The notes: generated by a model not told the origin, from the sequence alone. A stretch of DNA of 64,000 nucleotides from JAKVCB01 sp963578605 (GCA_963578605.1 CAUZEA010000001.1:1-64000); one strand, 5' to 3'. Shown: positions 54,089 to 63,622, numbered from the stretch's first letter. Numbers and translations: made by a program.

Positions 54089-54937
54089 ATGCCTGAATTA
54101 CCCGAAGTCGAAACCATGTGTCGCGGCATCCAGGGGATTGTAGGCCGGCAGATCGTCAATACCAGCCGCACTCCTTGTCGTCAAAAACCGATCCTGATAG
54201 CGCCTAGAATCGATCGATTTCGCCGCCAGGTCTTGGGAACCACGATTCGGGAGGTAGCCCGGGTGGGCAAACGTGTGGTTCTCTGGCTCGATTCGCAGGC
54301 AGCCATCGTGATGGAACCGCGGATGACCGGTCTGGTACTCGTGACCACCCCACCCAGCCAGGCCTATCTCCGCTGGCGGCTCGACCTGTCGGGAGCCACC
54401 GTCAACGAACTCTATTATTGGGATCGCCGCGGGCTGGGCAGCGTGCGACTTTTTTCAGCGGCCAGATTCTATGACCTGTTCGGCCCCGCAAAGCTTGGTC
54501 CCGATGCCCTTGCGGTAACGGCTCGCAGCTATCGCCGGCGGCTCAACATGAGCAAACGGCCTATTAAAGTGGCGCTGCTCGATCAACGCGTGGTTGCTGG
54601 CATCGGCAACCTCTACGCTGCGGAAATCCTGCATGTCGCAGGCATCCACCCGGAACGTCGTTGTGACCTCCTGCAAACGAAGCAGTGGGAAAAACTCGCC
54701 GATGCAACGCACGAAGTCCTGGAAGAAGCAATTCGGCATGAGGGGTCCACGTTGAGCGACGGGACCTATCGCAATGCCTTGAACAAACAAGGTGGCTATC
54801 AAAATCATCATCGCGTTTACGCGAGAGCAGGAAAACCATGCCCCACCTGTAACAAAGGAGAAGTTGTCCGGGTGGTCCAGGCTCAAAGAGCGACGTTTTT
54901 TTGTCCCTGTTGCCAACTCAAAACCACTCGTCGCTGA
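54089..54937 (+). CDS. mutM: Formamidopyrimidine-DNA glycosylase (MutM/Fpg)
   Basis: MutM removes oxidised purines such as 8-oxoguanine and nicks the abasic site. The 282-residue product begins MPELPEVETM, with catalytic P2 and E3. The helix-two-turn-helix is VVAGIGNLYAAEILHVAGI, and the C-terminal zinc finger is CPTCNKGEVVRVVQAQRATF followed by CPCC. All features of an active enzyme are present. It is divergent from trpB (about 230 bases) and 80 bases before the DUF3500 gene on the same strand. Confidence 0.95.
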   Translation: MPELPEVETMCRGIQGIVGRQIVNTSRTPCRQKPILIAPRIDRFRRQVLGTTIREVARVGKRVVLWLDSQAAIVMEPRMTGLVLVTTPPSQAYLRWRLDLSGATVNELYYWDRRGLGSVRLFSAARFYDLFGPAKLGPDALAVTARSYRRRLNMSKRPIKVALLDQRVVAGIGNLYAAEILHVAGIHPERRCDLLQTKQWEKLADATHEVLEEAIRHEGSTLSDGTYRNALNKQGGYQNHHRVYARAGKPCPTCNKGEVVRVVQAQRATFFCPCCQLKTTRR

Positions 54938-55017
54938 AGGGTATCCCGATCCGCTTTGCAAAAATTCAAAAATCCTGTTCTAATAATGGTGAACTAACCA
55001 CACCGGCGTTGCTAAAC

Positions 55018-56052
55018 ATGAACCCACACTTCAATTCCATTCCCCGGCGTAAATTTCTCGAGAGGGCTGGCGGTGCCGTGCTCGGTGCAGGTGCTTCACT
55101 GACTTTGCCAGCCGGTAAAGTGTGGGCGACTCCCCAGCAGGCTGATACCCATGCGAGCGCACCCGAATCGCTGGTGAAGACACTCTACGATTCGTTCTCT
55201 CCCAGTCAGCGCGAAGCCGTATGCTTTGACTGGAACTATCAAGATCCGAAACGGAACTTGCTGCGCACCCGCATCGCCAACAATTGGGATGTCACCAAGC
55301 ACTACGTCAACAGCAAGTTTTTCAACGATGACCAGCGGGCAATGATTCGCGCGATCTTCGAGGGAATTTATCAGCCCGACTGGCACGCCAGGATCGATAA
55401 GCAACTCGACGACGACAGTGGCGGGTTCGGCGAATTCAACAGTATTGCTATCTTTGGGGAACCAGATCGTGCTGAATTCGAGTTCGTATTAACCGGGCGG
55501 CACTTGACCACGCGTTGTGATGGCAACTCGGCAGACCACGTTGCCTTTGGCGGTCCAATTTTCTACGGTCATGCAGCGGATGGCTTTAACGAAGGTCCCG
55601 ACCATCCCGGCAATGTGTTCTGGCCCCAGGCGCTATCGGCCAACTTGCTTTACGATGCACTCGATGGCAAGCAACGCGCACAAGCACTCGTCAACAGAGG
55701 TATGCCACATGAATCGAAGGTTGGCTTTCGCGGCACCAACGGTAAATTCCAGGGCCTCCCCATTGCCGAAATTTCTGCCGATCAAAAACAACTCGTCCAA
55801 GAAACACTACAAACGCTCATCGAACCCTATCGGCAATCTGAACGGGACGAAGTGATCGCCTGCCTGACGGCACAAGGTGGCCTCGATGCGTGTCACATGG
55901 CCTATTACGCCGAACGCGACCTGGGTAACGACCAGGTGTGGGACTGCTGGCGTCTCGAAGGCCCCTCGTTCGTGTGGCATTATCGCGGTGCCCCCCACGT
56001 TCACGTGTGGGTTCATGTCGCCGACGATACCAGCGTAAGGCTGAATGCCTGA
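55018..56052 (+). CDS. DUF3500 family protein with Tat signal
   Basis: The 344-residue product has a twin-arginine signal (PRRKFLERAGGAVLGAGASL) at residues 9-28, so it is exported folded. The mature part matches the DUF3500 pattern: SLVKTLYDSFSPSQREAVCF, DQRAMIRAIFEGIYQPDWHA, FGGPIFYGHAADGFNEGPDHPGN (in part FGGPIFYGHAADGF) and a C-terminal WHYRGAPHVHVWVHV rich in histidines, which may bind a metal. The family function is not established. ATG 55018 is the start nearest the RR motif. Confidence 0.82.
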   Translation: MNPHFNSIPRRKFLERAGGAVLGAGASLTLPAGKVWATPQQADTHASAPESLVKTLYDSFSPSQREAVCFDWNYQDPKRNLLRTRIANNWDVTKHYVNSKFFNDDQRAMIRAIFEGIYQPDWHARIDKQLDDDSGGFGEFNSIAIFGEPDRAEFEFVLTGRHLTTRCDGNSADHVAFGGPIFYGHAADGFNEGPDHPGNVFWPQALSANLLYDALDGKQRAQALVNRGMPHESKVGFRGTNGKFQGLPIAEISADQKQLVQETLQTLIEPYRQSERDEVIACLTAQGGLDACHMAYYAERDLGNDQVWDCWRLEGPSFVWHYRGAPHVHVWVHVADDTSVRLNA

Positions 56053-56107
56053 AACGGCCTCTCTGAGAGAGCATGACAAACGCCCCACGGGTGTCTATTG
56101 GCCGTTT
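56052..56107. terminator. Inverted repeat between convergent genes
   Basis: AAACGGCC (56052-56059) and GGCCGTTT (56100-56107) form an 8-bp perfect inverted repeat about 40 bases apart, with a smaller TCTCT/AGAGA hairpin inside (56060-56070). It begins in the stop codon of the DUF3500 gene and precedes the stop of the convergent ABC ATPase gene by about 90 bases. A terminator role is plausible, but there is no T-run and the loop is long. Confidence 0.3.
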
Positions 56108-56196
56108 GCTTCAAGGCAACATTCATGAGAGCCGGCCTGGGTTTGCGGCCAAAGTTAGAGCGGACAATGTGATCGCGGCAGCTGAAGGGGACCGCG

Positions 56197-57123
56197 CTAC
56201 GTCACCAGTCCCTTGGTAACCATCATGAAGACATCTTCCAAAGTCGGTTCCCGTTCCGCAAAGGAAAGCAGCCCGCATTCGGCGGCGACCAGTTGTTGGA
56301 GCAACCGCTGCACATCGCGCTCATCGCCAGCAAGCTCCACCATCCAGTGTCGGGTATCGAGTTGCACATTCCGAACATTGGGGTCACTGCGTATTAAGCT
56401 AACTCCCTGACTGGGATCCCCTGAAAACTTCACCATAATCTGGCGATTCTGCTGGATCTGCCGATAGACTTGATCGATCGTCCCATGCAACAACATTTTC
56501 CCGCGCTCAATGATTCCGATTGACGTGCAACAATCGGCCAGTTCGGTGAGAATGTGGCTGGAAATGAGGATTGTCTTGCCCATCTTGCGGAGTTCTTTGA
56601 GCAAGGCCTTGACTTCCAGCCGGGCACGCGGGTCGAGTCCGCTGGCTGGTTCGTCGAGGATGAGCACGGGGGGATCGTGAACCAACGTTTTCGCAAGGCA
56701 AAGTCTTTGCTTCATGCCGCGCGATAATCCGTTCACGAAGTCATCCCGTTTGTGGGTCAGGTCCAGCAGTTCCAGGACGTCGGAGAGGACCCTTCTGCGG
56801 CGGCTGCGTGGGATTTGGTAGGCAACGGCGAAAAAGTCGAGGAACTCCCATACTTTCATTCCGTCATACACCCCGAAGCTGTCGGGCATATACCCCACGC
56901 TTTTGCGCACGCCAATGGGATCGCGTGTAACGTGATAGCCGTTAACGATTCCCTCACCGGCGGTTGCCTTGAGCAAGGTCGCCAGGAACCGAATTGTCGT
57001 GCTCTTGCCGGCCCCATTGGGTCCGATGAAACCAAATATTTCGCCCTCTTCGATCTTGAAGCTCAAATCGTTGACCGCAACAAAATCGCCGTACGTCTTA
57101 CTGAAGTTTTTGAGTTCAATCAT
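56197..57123 (-). CDS. ABC transporter ATP-binding protein (ABC-2/DrrA type)
   Basis: This 308-residue ATPase starts at ATG 57123 (MIELKNFSKTYG). It has Walker A GPNGAGKSTTI, the signature LSRGMKQRL, Walker B VLILDEPASGLDP and the H-loop SSHILTEL. The C-terminal extension of about 90 residues is typical of ATPases that drive ABC-2 type permeases such as lipid or drug exporters. It is 35 bases downstream of the large membrane protein gene at 57159. No gene for an ABC-2 permease lies in the window, so the membrane partner must be the 834-residue protein, the 59791 permease, or a product encoded elsewhere. Confidence 0.88.
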   Translation of the reverse strand: MIELKNFSKTYGDFVAVNDLSFKIEEGEIFGFIGPNGAGKSTTIRFLATLLKATAGEGIVNGYHVTRDPIGVRKSVGYMPDSFGVYDGMKVWEFLDFFAVAYQIPRSRRRRVLSDVLELLDLTHKRDDFVNGLSRGMKQRLCLAKTLVHDPPVLILDEPASGLDPRARLEVKALLKELRKMGKTILISSHILTELADCCTSIGIIERGKMLLHGTIDQVYRQIQQNRQIMVKFSGDPSQGVSLIRSDPNVRNVQLDTRHWMVELAGDERDVQRLLQQLVAAECGLLSFAEREPTLEDVFMMVTKGLVT

Positions 57124-57158
57124 GGGGTTTGCATGCAAACGAGTTTGACTTTAATGGT

Positions 57159-59663
57159 TTATCTCGCGTCGCGGGCCACATTGAGATCCCGACGCGGGGC
57201 TGGACGTGGCCCATACCCGAGGTGGGCCAAGACCAGCGTCGAACCTTGTTGTTGAGAGGCCTCGGGAAAAACTTTCTCACCCGACATGATCTCGTCAACC
57301 CTTCCCACCAACCGTGTTTCACCTGGCGCGATCTGGCTGGGATCGCAGGCAACCCGCATCATCGGTTCGAGGTTCAAACCCTTGCCCGACAAACGATTTT
57401 CATTTTGGCGTTCCGCCGCAAAAAGAATCTGATTGTCGTCAAGTTCCAGCGAGACAAAGCTGACGGGCTGCGAATCGCGGGAGGCTAGATTGCCGATCCA
57501 ACATCCTTCCAGGTAGATTTTCCCTGCTGGTCCGGGCTGCTCATCCGTGCGACGGATGATGCCAACTGCTTTCAAATCGAGTTGCGAACGGTTTTCGACC
57601 TGTTGATGCCCGCGCGATGAAACACCCAGCTGGATCGGCTCCTCAACAACAAACATCTGTTCGCTATGCACAACATTGGTTGAATTCGATGCGACCTGCA
57701 GCCTGGAAAGCCGTACCGTATCGTACTTCTCAAAATTCACCGTCGACCTGCGTAGCATTGCGAAATCATCCCGGGTGGGAAATGGGGCAGCAAGGGCAGT
57801 AAGGTTATCAAACTCGATATCGTAAGTTGTCGCCAGTGAAGTGTAGAGTGCGGTAAACCGGGTCAGGTGCCCCCGCGAATATTCGGGTTGCAATTCGAGG
57901 ATAGCCACTTCTGTTTGGGCACGAACAAAACCAATATCAAGTCGTGCAAAGTGAACCACCCCGAACGTGGCCGCGATCGCGATCAGGGGGGCAACGATCC
58001 AGGCCCACTCGACATGACCAACCGCCCGAAAAAATAACCAATTCAGCGGCACCAAAACGACCAGGTAGACTGCCACGCATATCACCACGAACGATGCCCG
58101 CGGCACCTCAATACCCGCTGCCTCGCGGAGCGATTCGCGTGCCGCGTTGGCCGGCGCACTCATGTCATTCCATCCCCCAATCCCTCCTGGGCGGTACCGT
58201 TCGGTCGATTCTTCAGCCGCAGTTGGGGGGGTGATCCCCAACTCGTCGGGGAGTACCTCCTGGAAATTTGTGTTGGCTCCCGTGTCGCGGGAAAAGTATC
58301 TCAACCCGGTGATGAGTCTTGGGTCAAGTCGCCGATCCTGCTTGTCCCGGTCAGCCCAGAGCAAAGTAGCTGAATTGGGATCATCGTCAAACGTAAAGGC
58401 ACCCCGCACAAACTTGCGCGGGGGCCGGCGCAACAAACACGCGTTGAACCACCCACTAAAATGTGGTGCCCAGTCGATGAGCTCCTTTTCCGCAAGCTGC
58501 ATTGCTGAAACGACAATCCGTCCTCGACCCGTATCGCGCTCCACCAGCAATTTTCCGGTCGAGGGAAGCGGTGTGGCCTTTTCATCGATTTCGAGGGCCA
58601 CGCCCGACCAGGGGCGTTTGGGCACAAGCTGTTTCCCAAGCACCTTGACTGATGGAATCGACCAACCCCGGCTCAACTCGGCGAGATCCTCCCCATCGAT
58701 ATTACGGGAACCAACCGAAATTGCAGGTAAATAAGGTTCGAGAAAGCTCCCTGCCAGCAGATCGAGCGAGTCGGGCCCGTTCATCACGATCTGGCCACCC
58801 CACGCGAGCCAGTCCAGCAACGCTGTCTGCTGATCGGGGGTAAACAACTCCGGATCGACTTCATCCCACAGGATATAGGCTACGCTTGTCCAGGCGAGCG
58901 AATTCCCAGGCAACGGAATTCGCTCGGAGATATCGAGTAACAGCACCCGGTAGGTGATCGTATTTTCGGGGATATCGCGCTCGCTAAGTCCTGCAAAGGG
59001 AACTCGTACCGAGTCGAGGAATTTCAAAAAGGTGTATCGTTCTGGCTCAGCAGCAAGCACGACTAAGTTGTACTGATAGGGTGGCATTACATTCAAACCG
59101 TACCACTGTTCGTCTGTCTTTACGCCCGAACGCCGTTCCTTCAACTCATTATATATCCGCATTTTTTCGTCAACCGCTGGCACGAGCAGCAGAGACTCGA
59201 TGTTCTTGGGACGCCCCTTGGCGAGAATCACGGGACGTTCGCTGCGTAATACGAACTGCGTCCCCTGCACGGAAATGTCCCGCTGCTTTTGATCGGTAAT
59301 GCGTAACACAGCCTGACCGGTGAAGTCAAATTGATTGGCCGTGATTTTCTGCGATGAAGCCGCCCAATGCCCCGGTTTGACGAACAACGATATTGGAGCC
59401 GCGCCGTCCAGGTTGAACTGGTTGGAGAGCGAACCGCCGGGCAAGATTTGCAGGGGGCCGTTTTCGAATTTTGCTTTCTTCTTTTCCGCCTGCTCTTTCT
59501 CCGCCTTGGACTGCGGCTCCTCAGATCGACAACCGCCACATCCACCGATCGTGAGCATCGTGAGGACCACTAAAGCTGGCAAAACCCACCGCAGTCCGTC
59601 AATCTGGGTTGACGACGGCGGGCGAGACATTCGTGCCTGCTTCTTGCTCATCATGTCGATCAT
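57159..59663 (-). CDS. Large membrane lipoprotein-like protein of an ABC cluster
   Basis: This protein of about 834 residues starts at one of three close ATGs (59663, 59654, 59651). The N-terminus has a hydrophobic helix ending in a lipobox-like TIGGCGGC, followed by charged low-complexity sequence (KAEKEQAEKKKAKFE). A long extracytoplasmic part includes VLLLDISERIPLPGNSLAWT and LLDWLAWGGQIVMNGPDSLD, a pattern seen in glutamine-amidotransferase-like DUF4350/GldG-type domains. Two membrane helices lie near residues 535-595 (FVVICVAVYLVVLVPLNWLFF and the next), then a beta-rich C-terminal domain. Co-location with the ABC ATPase (35-base gap) suggests a transport or gliding-type complex; the exact function is unknown. 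Confidence 0.7.
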   Translation of the reverse strand: MIDMMSKKQARMSRPPSSTQIDGLRWVLPALVVLTMLTIGGCGGCRSEEPQSKAEKEQAEKKKAKFENGPLQILPGGSLSNQFNLDGAAPISLFVKPGHWAASSQKITANQFDFTGQAVLRITDQKQRDISVQGTQFVLRSERPVILAKGRPKNIESLLLVPAVDEKMRIYNELKERRSGVKTDEQWYGLNVMPPYQYNLVVLAAEPERYTFLKFLDSVRVPFAGLSERDIPENTITYRVLLLDISERIPLPGNSLAWTSVAYILWDEVDPELFTPDQQTALLDWLAWGGQIVMNGPDSLDLLAGSFLEPYLPAISVGSRNIDGEDLAELSRGWSIPSVKVLGKQLVPKRPWSGVALEIDEKATPLPSTGKLLVERDTGRGRIVVSAMQLAEKELIDWAPHFSGWFNACLLRRPPRKFVRGAFTFDDDPNSATLLWADRDKQDRRLDPRLITGLRYFSRDTGANTNFQEVLPDELGITPPTAAEESTERYRPGGIGGWNDMSAPANAARESLREAAGIEVPRASFVVICVAVYLVVLVPLNWLFFRAVGHVEWAWIVAPLIAIAATFGVVHFARLDIGFVRAQTEVAILELQPEYSRGHLTRFTALYTSLATTYDIEFDNLTALAAPFPTRDDFAMLRRSTVNFEKYDTVRLSRLQVASNSTNVVHSEQMFVVEEPIQLGVSSRGHQQVENRSQLDLKAVGIIRRTDEQPGPAGKIYLEGCWIGNLASRDSQPVSFVSLELDDNQILFAAERQNENRLSGKGLNLEPMMRVACDPSQIAPGETRLVGRVDEIMSGEKVFPEASQQQGSTLVLAHLGYGPRPAPRRDLNVARDAR

Positions 59664-59790
59664 TTTGCCAGTCAGCGATCCCCCCTCAGCATTTCTTACC
59701 ACGACGCATTCTATCGGAAATCAATACGCAAATGGCAAGGCCTGTGATCGCAGAAGTGGTCTCCCTTGAAAAAGGTAGCCAAACTGGCCA

Positions 59791-61419
59791 CTATTTGCGA
59801 CGTATCCAACCCAGCAACGCGGCAGCGGCCACGGTCGTGACGGCAACGATTCCCATGATCACCAGACAAATCGAGGCCAGCCGGTCTTCAACCCCGTAAT
59901 GGGAAAGTGAAAAGATCCGAATCGAGATGGTCGTTGGACCTGGCGGGATGACAAGAATCGTCGCCGCCAATTCTCCGGTAGCCACGGCAAAAGCCAGCAT
60001 CCAGGCAGCAAGCAACGCATACCAGCGGCTCGGCAAGACAATCAACAACAGGCGGGATAACGGGTCGGCACCCGCGGTGACAGCACTGTCGAGCAAGCTC
60101 TGCGGTATGCTGGCCAGGGCAGGCCAGAGAACGAGTGTGGCGACGGGCAAGGCCCGAATAGTCTGCACCAGCCAGGGAGCAAAAAGAGTCTCGTCGTACA
60201 ACCAGGCAAGTGGCGACAGCCACGAATCGGGAGGTTGGTTCATCAAACGAATGACGAGTAAACCCAAAAGCGGCCCTGGAATCGCCAAACAAAACCCGAG
60301 CAACCCCAAACGGCCCCACGCCACGCGCCGGTTGCGGCGGAGCGACCATGCAAGGCCAAAACCAACCAGTACGGCCGCGGTCGCAGCGGCAGCAGCGATC
60401 TTTGTCGTTTGCAGGAGCTCGCGGCGATGCTCCCAGGGAGCCCTTGCTACCAAGGTCATGGCCTTTCTTGCCGACCAACTCCGCTGGCGCCCATGTTCGG
60501 TCGAGGAAACAGACACCCCTGCTTTGTGGACAAGACTCGCCAAAGGCACACCGACAAGGACTGTCAGTAATACCCACAGCACCAACCCCACTAGCCAACG
60601 GATTTTTCCGAGTCGGGCTACCCATCCTGGGCGCGTTGGCGGTTCGCTCACCTCAGGCCACATCCACATCGCCACGAGGAGCGATGCGACTACCAAGACC
60701 ACAGTCAGCGCCAATCCCACGATCAATCCCACCGCACCAAAGCCGGCTTGATCGACCGAATCGTTATCGCCGAGCATATCGAGAGTGCCAAGTGTCGATT
60801 GCGTATAAACCTCCTCGGCGAAAGTGCGCACCTGAAACAAGTCGGTCACTGAGATTTCAGCCGTACAAACAATCACCACCCATAATCCAGCCACCACGAT
60901 CGCCATGACGCATCTTCGAGTCGATACCTTCCAAAGCACTGTTGTAGGTGGGGCGTGAAGTACAGCATCTTCTTCTAATTCAGGTTCGACGTTCCGGAGA
61001 CTGACGCCGACAATCAGGGCAACCCAGGGAACCGCGGCCAACCCATGGACCCATATTGCCGCGGGCCATCCTGCCAGCAGTGGCACCGTTGTGAGCCGCG
61101 GGTTGGTTTCCAATGTGTACCACCCCTGCATTCCAAAGCCGGAATCCCATGCCGCAGCTTGTACAAAAATCGGCACGAAGACCACAGAAGCCAGCAGCAA
61201 CGCGGCAACATACCGACCAGGCATATTCGTTTTCACGATCGCCACAGCACAAAAAGTTCCCACAGGAATCGCTATGGCAGACGCGCCAAATGCCAGCCAT
61301 GCCGTGTTGGCCAACAAACCAGCCAAACGGGGGTCCCCCCAACGCAACACCACCAATAACAGCCAGGCCAACACCGCCAGGCCAATCGCACGACCGATCA
61401 ACGACAAGGAGGGAACCAT
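59791..61419 (-). CDS. ABC transporter permease, two-module iron/thiamine type
   Basis: This 542-residue integral membrane protein has about 12 helices in two halves, each with a BPD_transp_1-like cytoplasmic loop (EEDAVLHAPPTTVLW in the first; DSAVTAGADPLSRLLLIVLP in the second). This matches FbpB/ThiP-type permeases that import iron, thiamine or similar substrates with a periplasmic binding protein. Neither a binding protein nor an import-type ATPase is adjacent; the ATPase two genes downstream looks like the export kind. It is about 130 bases upstream of the 834-residue gene on minus. The substrate is not predictable. Confidence 0.82.
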   Translation of the reverse strand: MVPSLSLIGRAIGLAVLAWLLLVVLRWGDPRLAGLLANTAWLAFGASAIAIPVGTFCAVAIVKTNMPGRYVAALLLASVVFVPIFVQAAAWDSGFGMQGWYTLETNPRLTTVPLLAGWPAAIWVHGLAAVPWVALIVGVSLRNVEPELEEDAVLHAPPTTVLWKVSTRRCVMAIVVAGLWVVIVCTAEISVTDLFQVRTFAEEVYTQSTLGTLDMLGDNDSVDQAGFGAVGLIVGLALTVVLVVASLLVAMWMWPEVSEPPTRPGWVARLGKIRWLVGLVLWVLLTVLVGVPLASLVHKAGVSVSSTEHGRQRSWSARKAMTLVARAPWEHRRELLQTTKIAAAAATAAVLVGFGLAWSLRRNRRVAWGRLGLLGFCLAIPGPLLGLLVIRLMNQPPDSWLSPLAWLYDETLFAPWLVQTIRALPVATLVLWPALASIPQSLLDSAVTAGADPLSRLLLIVLPSRWYALLAAWMLAFAVATGELAATILVIPPGPTTISIRIFSLSHYGVEDRLASICLVIMGIVAVTTVAAAALLGWIRRK

Positions 61420-61920
61420 CTCTGGTAGTCTACGTAGTCAGACGGGGTTTCGGGAACTGGGAGAAAACATAACTGCCATCGTCAGTCACCTTTGCACGGA
61501 TTTTTGACACCCTGGAAAGAGTTGTGTTTAAATGCCTGTCATGCTATCCTACAGGACAGTGCAGGGATTGGGTCGGGATTGCCGGATGCTAGTCTATCTC
61601 CTGCCCCCGACTAGGTCCGATCGTTGTCGAATGCTGGGCAAAACCTTCAACCGGGTTGAGACCCTCGCCTGCGTGGTTGGCTTGATGGAAATGCTCCTAT
61701 CGGGTCGATTCGCTTCTTTGGCATCGGTTGGCAAGAACTTCCGCTGGGAATTACCTGATCCGATGGAACTGATCATCGACACTTCGGCAACAGAGTTCTG
61801 AGGCACCCGAAAGTGGCGTCGTGCTGGCTGTTCCAGGCCGCTTGCTTTCAGCAAGTGATTAGTCTGACTGTCGTCGCCGCTGTGCGCAGAGTTCGAACTG
61901 TCTGAAGAAAGCGACTGATC
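61420..61920. other. Divergent intergenic region
   Basis: About 500 bases separate the ABC permease gene (minus) from the zinc-ribbon gene (plus). A plus-strand sigma70-like element near 61504 is the only site I can support. An open frame at 61532-61801 has no ribosome site, no family resemblance, and unusual cysteine/arginine content, so I leave it out. Nothing else is recognised. Confidence 0.45.
61504..61532 (+). promoter_or_regulatory. Sigma70-like promoter candidate
   Basis: TTGACA (61504-61509), 17 bases, then TTTAAA (61527-61532) match the sigma70 pattern with a perfect -35 and a 4-of-6 -10. It lies in the divergent gap and points toward the zinc-ribbon gene, though its ATG is nearly 400 bases away. 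Planctomycete promoters are poorly characterised. Confidence 0.35.
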
Positions 61921-62286
61921 ATGGGAATTGAAGTCGAATGCCCACATGGGCATATCTTCCGCGTGAAGGACAAGTACGCCGGTCAAAAGGGCCTCTATCC
62001 CCAATGCGAGGGGCAAGTCGTTGTCCAAGTGCCCGACGTGTTGTCGGCTAAGGAAACCAATCGCGCTTATCGTCGGGCTATTATTGGCCAGCACCGAGCC
62101 GAACATCCTGTGGCGGGACCAGATTCCTCAATATTTGACAACCCGCAGGAAGAATCGAGCGATACCAAGAAAGGCCTGCTGGGATCTTCGGTAATTCGTC
62201 ATCGGGTGAAGTGCACCCGATGTGGTGAGGCGGTACCAATGTGGTTTGCAAAGTGCCCATTATGCGGCGAATTTCTCCAACACTGA
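61921..62286 (+). CDS. Zinc-ribbon protein with one degenerate cysteine site
   Basis: This 121-residue protein resembles small planctomycete zinc-ribbon proteins that begin with a C-x-x-G-H motif, then VKDKYAGxxGxCPxC, and end with a second ribbon. Here the first ribbon reads CPHGHIFRVKDKYAGQKG followed by LYPQC, so one of the usual cysteines is a tyrosine (Y26). The C-terminal ribbon is intact: CTRCGEAVPMWFAKCPLCGE. The middle is polar and acidic. The protein probably binds one zinc and perhaps a partner protein or nucleic acid, but the function is unknown. The ATG at 61921 lacks a clear ribosome site. Confidence 0.65.
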   Translation: MGIEVECPHGHIFRVKDKYAGQKGLYPQCEGQVVVQVPDVLSAKETNRAYRRAIIGQHRAEHPVAGPDSSIFDNPQEESSDTKKGLLGSSVIRHRVKCTRCGEAVPMWFAKCPLCGEFLQH

Positions 62287-62610
62287 TTTCCTTGCTGATA
62301 CCGCCGACTTTCTCCTGTCTCACCAGGTCACCCGGAGAGCGGACCTTTACCTCTGCTCGGGCGACGAGCGACAAGTCGGCAGTCAACCCGTGGCGAAATG
62401 CACCCTCAAGTTGCAAGTCACACCAGCGATGCTAGCGACCCGGCGGAGCAAATTTTTTCTGCCACAACTAAAACAAACTCTCCTGGCAACACCTATCCGG
62501 GATAGCCTCCAAAGTGATGGTCTGATAAAGTCCCCCTTGTTTTTCTGGGAGATCGGCGCCGAAACGGTCGATCCACACCCAGGAACAGGCTCTTGGGTAA
62601 CTCTTGCAAT
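62287..62610 (+). other. Intergenic region before the HEAT-repeat gene
   Basis: About 320 bases between two plus-strand genes. Frames here are open in places (to 146 residues) but show no signal, family motif or ribosome site, and their composition is unlike the neighbours. I see no promoter consensus or RNA. Confidence 0.4.
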
Positions 62611-63318
62611 ATGCCACCGATGTCCAAACGATCGGCCACTTTACGATCCGCACTTGCGATAGTCTGTCTCTCTGCAGGAGGCGGTTGCACGACGGTCCCT
62701 TCGTGGGCCAAGTTCTGGCCTTTGGTATCGGCCAACCACTCCACCTATCGCACGCCGCAGATGCGAATCGATGCGATTCGTGAATTCGCCTCCCGTTCCA
62801 CCGGAACCGACTCCGAAGACCAGCGCAAACTTGCCAATCAGCTAGCCCGCCAGATCCAAATCGAGCCCGATCCATTCGTGCGCGAGATCATCATCGAAAC
62901 CATTGCCAATTTTCGCACACCGCTAGCACAACAAGTTCTCCAAGCAGGCTTGCGCGATGAAGAATCCGCCGTCCGGATCGCTAGCTGTCGGGCGTTGGGA
63001 GCCCAGGGAGACCCCGGGGCAGTTAAAAACCTCGGAAGAACCCTTCGGGCAGACAACGATCAGGACGTTCGGCTCGCTGCAGCTGAGGGCCTGGGCGGGA
63101 TCAAGACACCTGATTCGATTCAGGCCCTGTCCATTGCCCTGGAAGATCAAGACCCTGCTTTGCAGTTCGTGGCGGTCGAATCACTCAAATCGGTCTCGGG
63201 GCAGGATTTTGGTGGCGACGTACGGGCCTGGCGGCAATACGCCACCGGCCAGGACCCGGCCATCCGAGAACGCCCTGTTTCGCTCGCCGAGCAAATTCGC
63301 AAAGTCACCCCATTCTAA
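62611..63318 (+). CDS. HEAT-repeat lipoprotein
   Basis: The 235-residue product starts at ATG 62611 (MPPMSKRSATL) or 62620 and has a lipobox (AIVCLSAGGGC), so it is lipid-anchored. After a short linker come helical HEAT-type repeats, such as PFVREIIIETIANFRTPLAQ, ESAVRIASCRALGAQGDPGA and DVRLAAAEGLGGIKTPDSIQ, typical of PBS-lyase/HEAT modules that bind proteins. It ends with QIRKVTPF. It is probably a scaffold in the periplasm; the partner is unknown. Confidence 0.75.
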   Translation: MPPMSKRSATLRSALAIVCLSAGGGCTTVPSWAKFWPLVSANHSTYRTPQMRIDAIREFASRSTGTDSEDQRKLANQLARQIQIEPDPFVREIIIETIANFRTPLAQQVLQAGLRDEESAVRIASCRALGAQGDPGAVKNLGRTLRADNDQDVRLAAAEGLGGIKTPDSIQALSIALEDQDPALQFVAVESLKSVSGQDFGGDVRAWRQYATGQDPAIRERPVSLAEQIRKVTPF

Positions 63319-63622
63319 CGGGCTGCGAAAGATGGTGAATCTGGGTCGGTGACGTTCTCTTAAGTCACCCACTTTCCGTTCTCGGGCACCAACTTGCCCG
63401 ATGAAACCTGCCTGAATTGGCCCTAGTTGGCTGGTTTGCAGCCCAGACCGTTTGATTCTTTTGATTTTTTGACCGCCGTCGCCCGATATCCAGTCTAGGG
63501 GAGACACTTTGATTCTCCCGAATGTGTTGTGCGCTGGTCACCCGGAACAAAGGTTAACTTTTTTCCCGTGCTAGCCGTGCGTCCGGATCGTACCGTAAAG
63601 CAGGCTAGGTAAACGACTCACC
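63319..63622 (+). other. Intergenic region before the right-edge gene
   Basis: About 300 bases, AT-rich in its second half. There are short T-runs around 63460-63470 and 63555-63565, but no promoter I can support, and no protein or RNA is recognised. The downstream gene's promoter presumably lies here. Confidence 0.4.

Noticed and set aside
61532..61801. An 89-residue plus-strand open frame in the divergent gap
   Set aside because: No ribosome site, odd cysteine/arginine content and no family resemblance. Its ATG coincides with the -10 of the promoter candidate, which also argues against it.
62222..62662. A 146-residue plus-strand frame overlapping the zinc-ribbon gene end and the HEAT gene start
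   Set aside because: It is in another frame to both genes, without signal, family or ribosome site.
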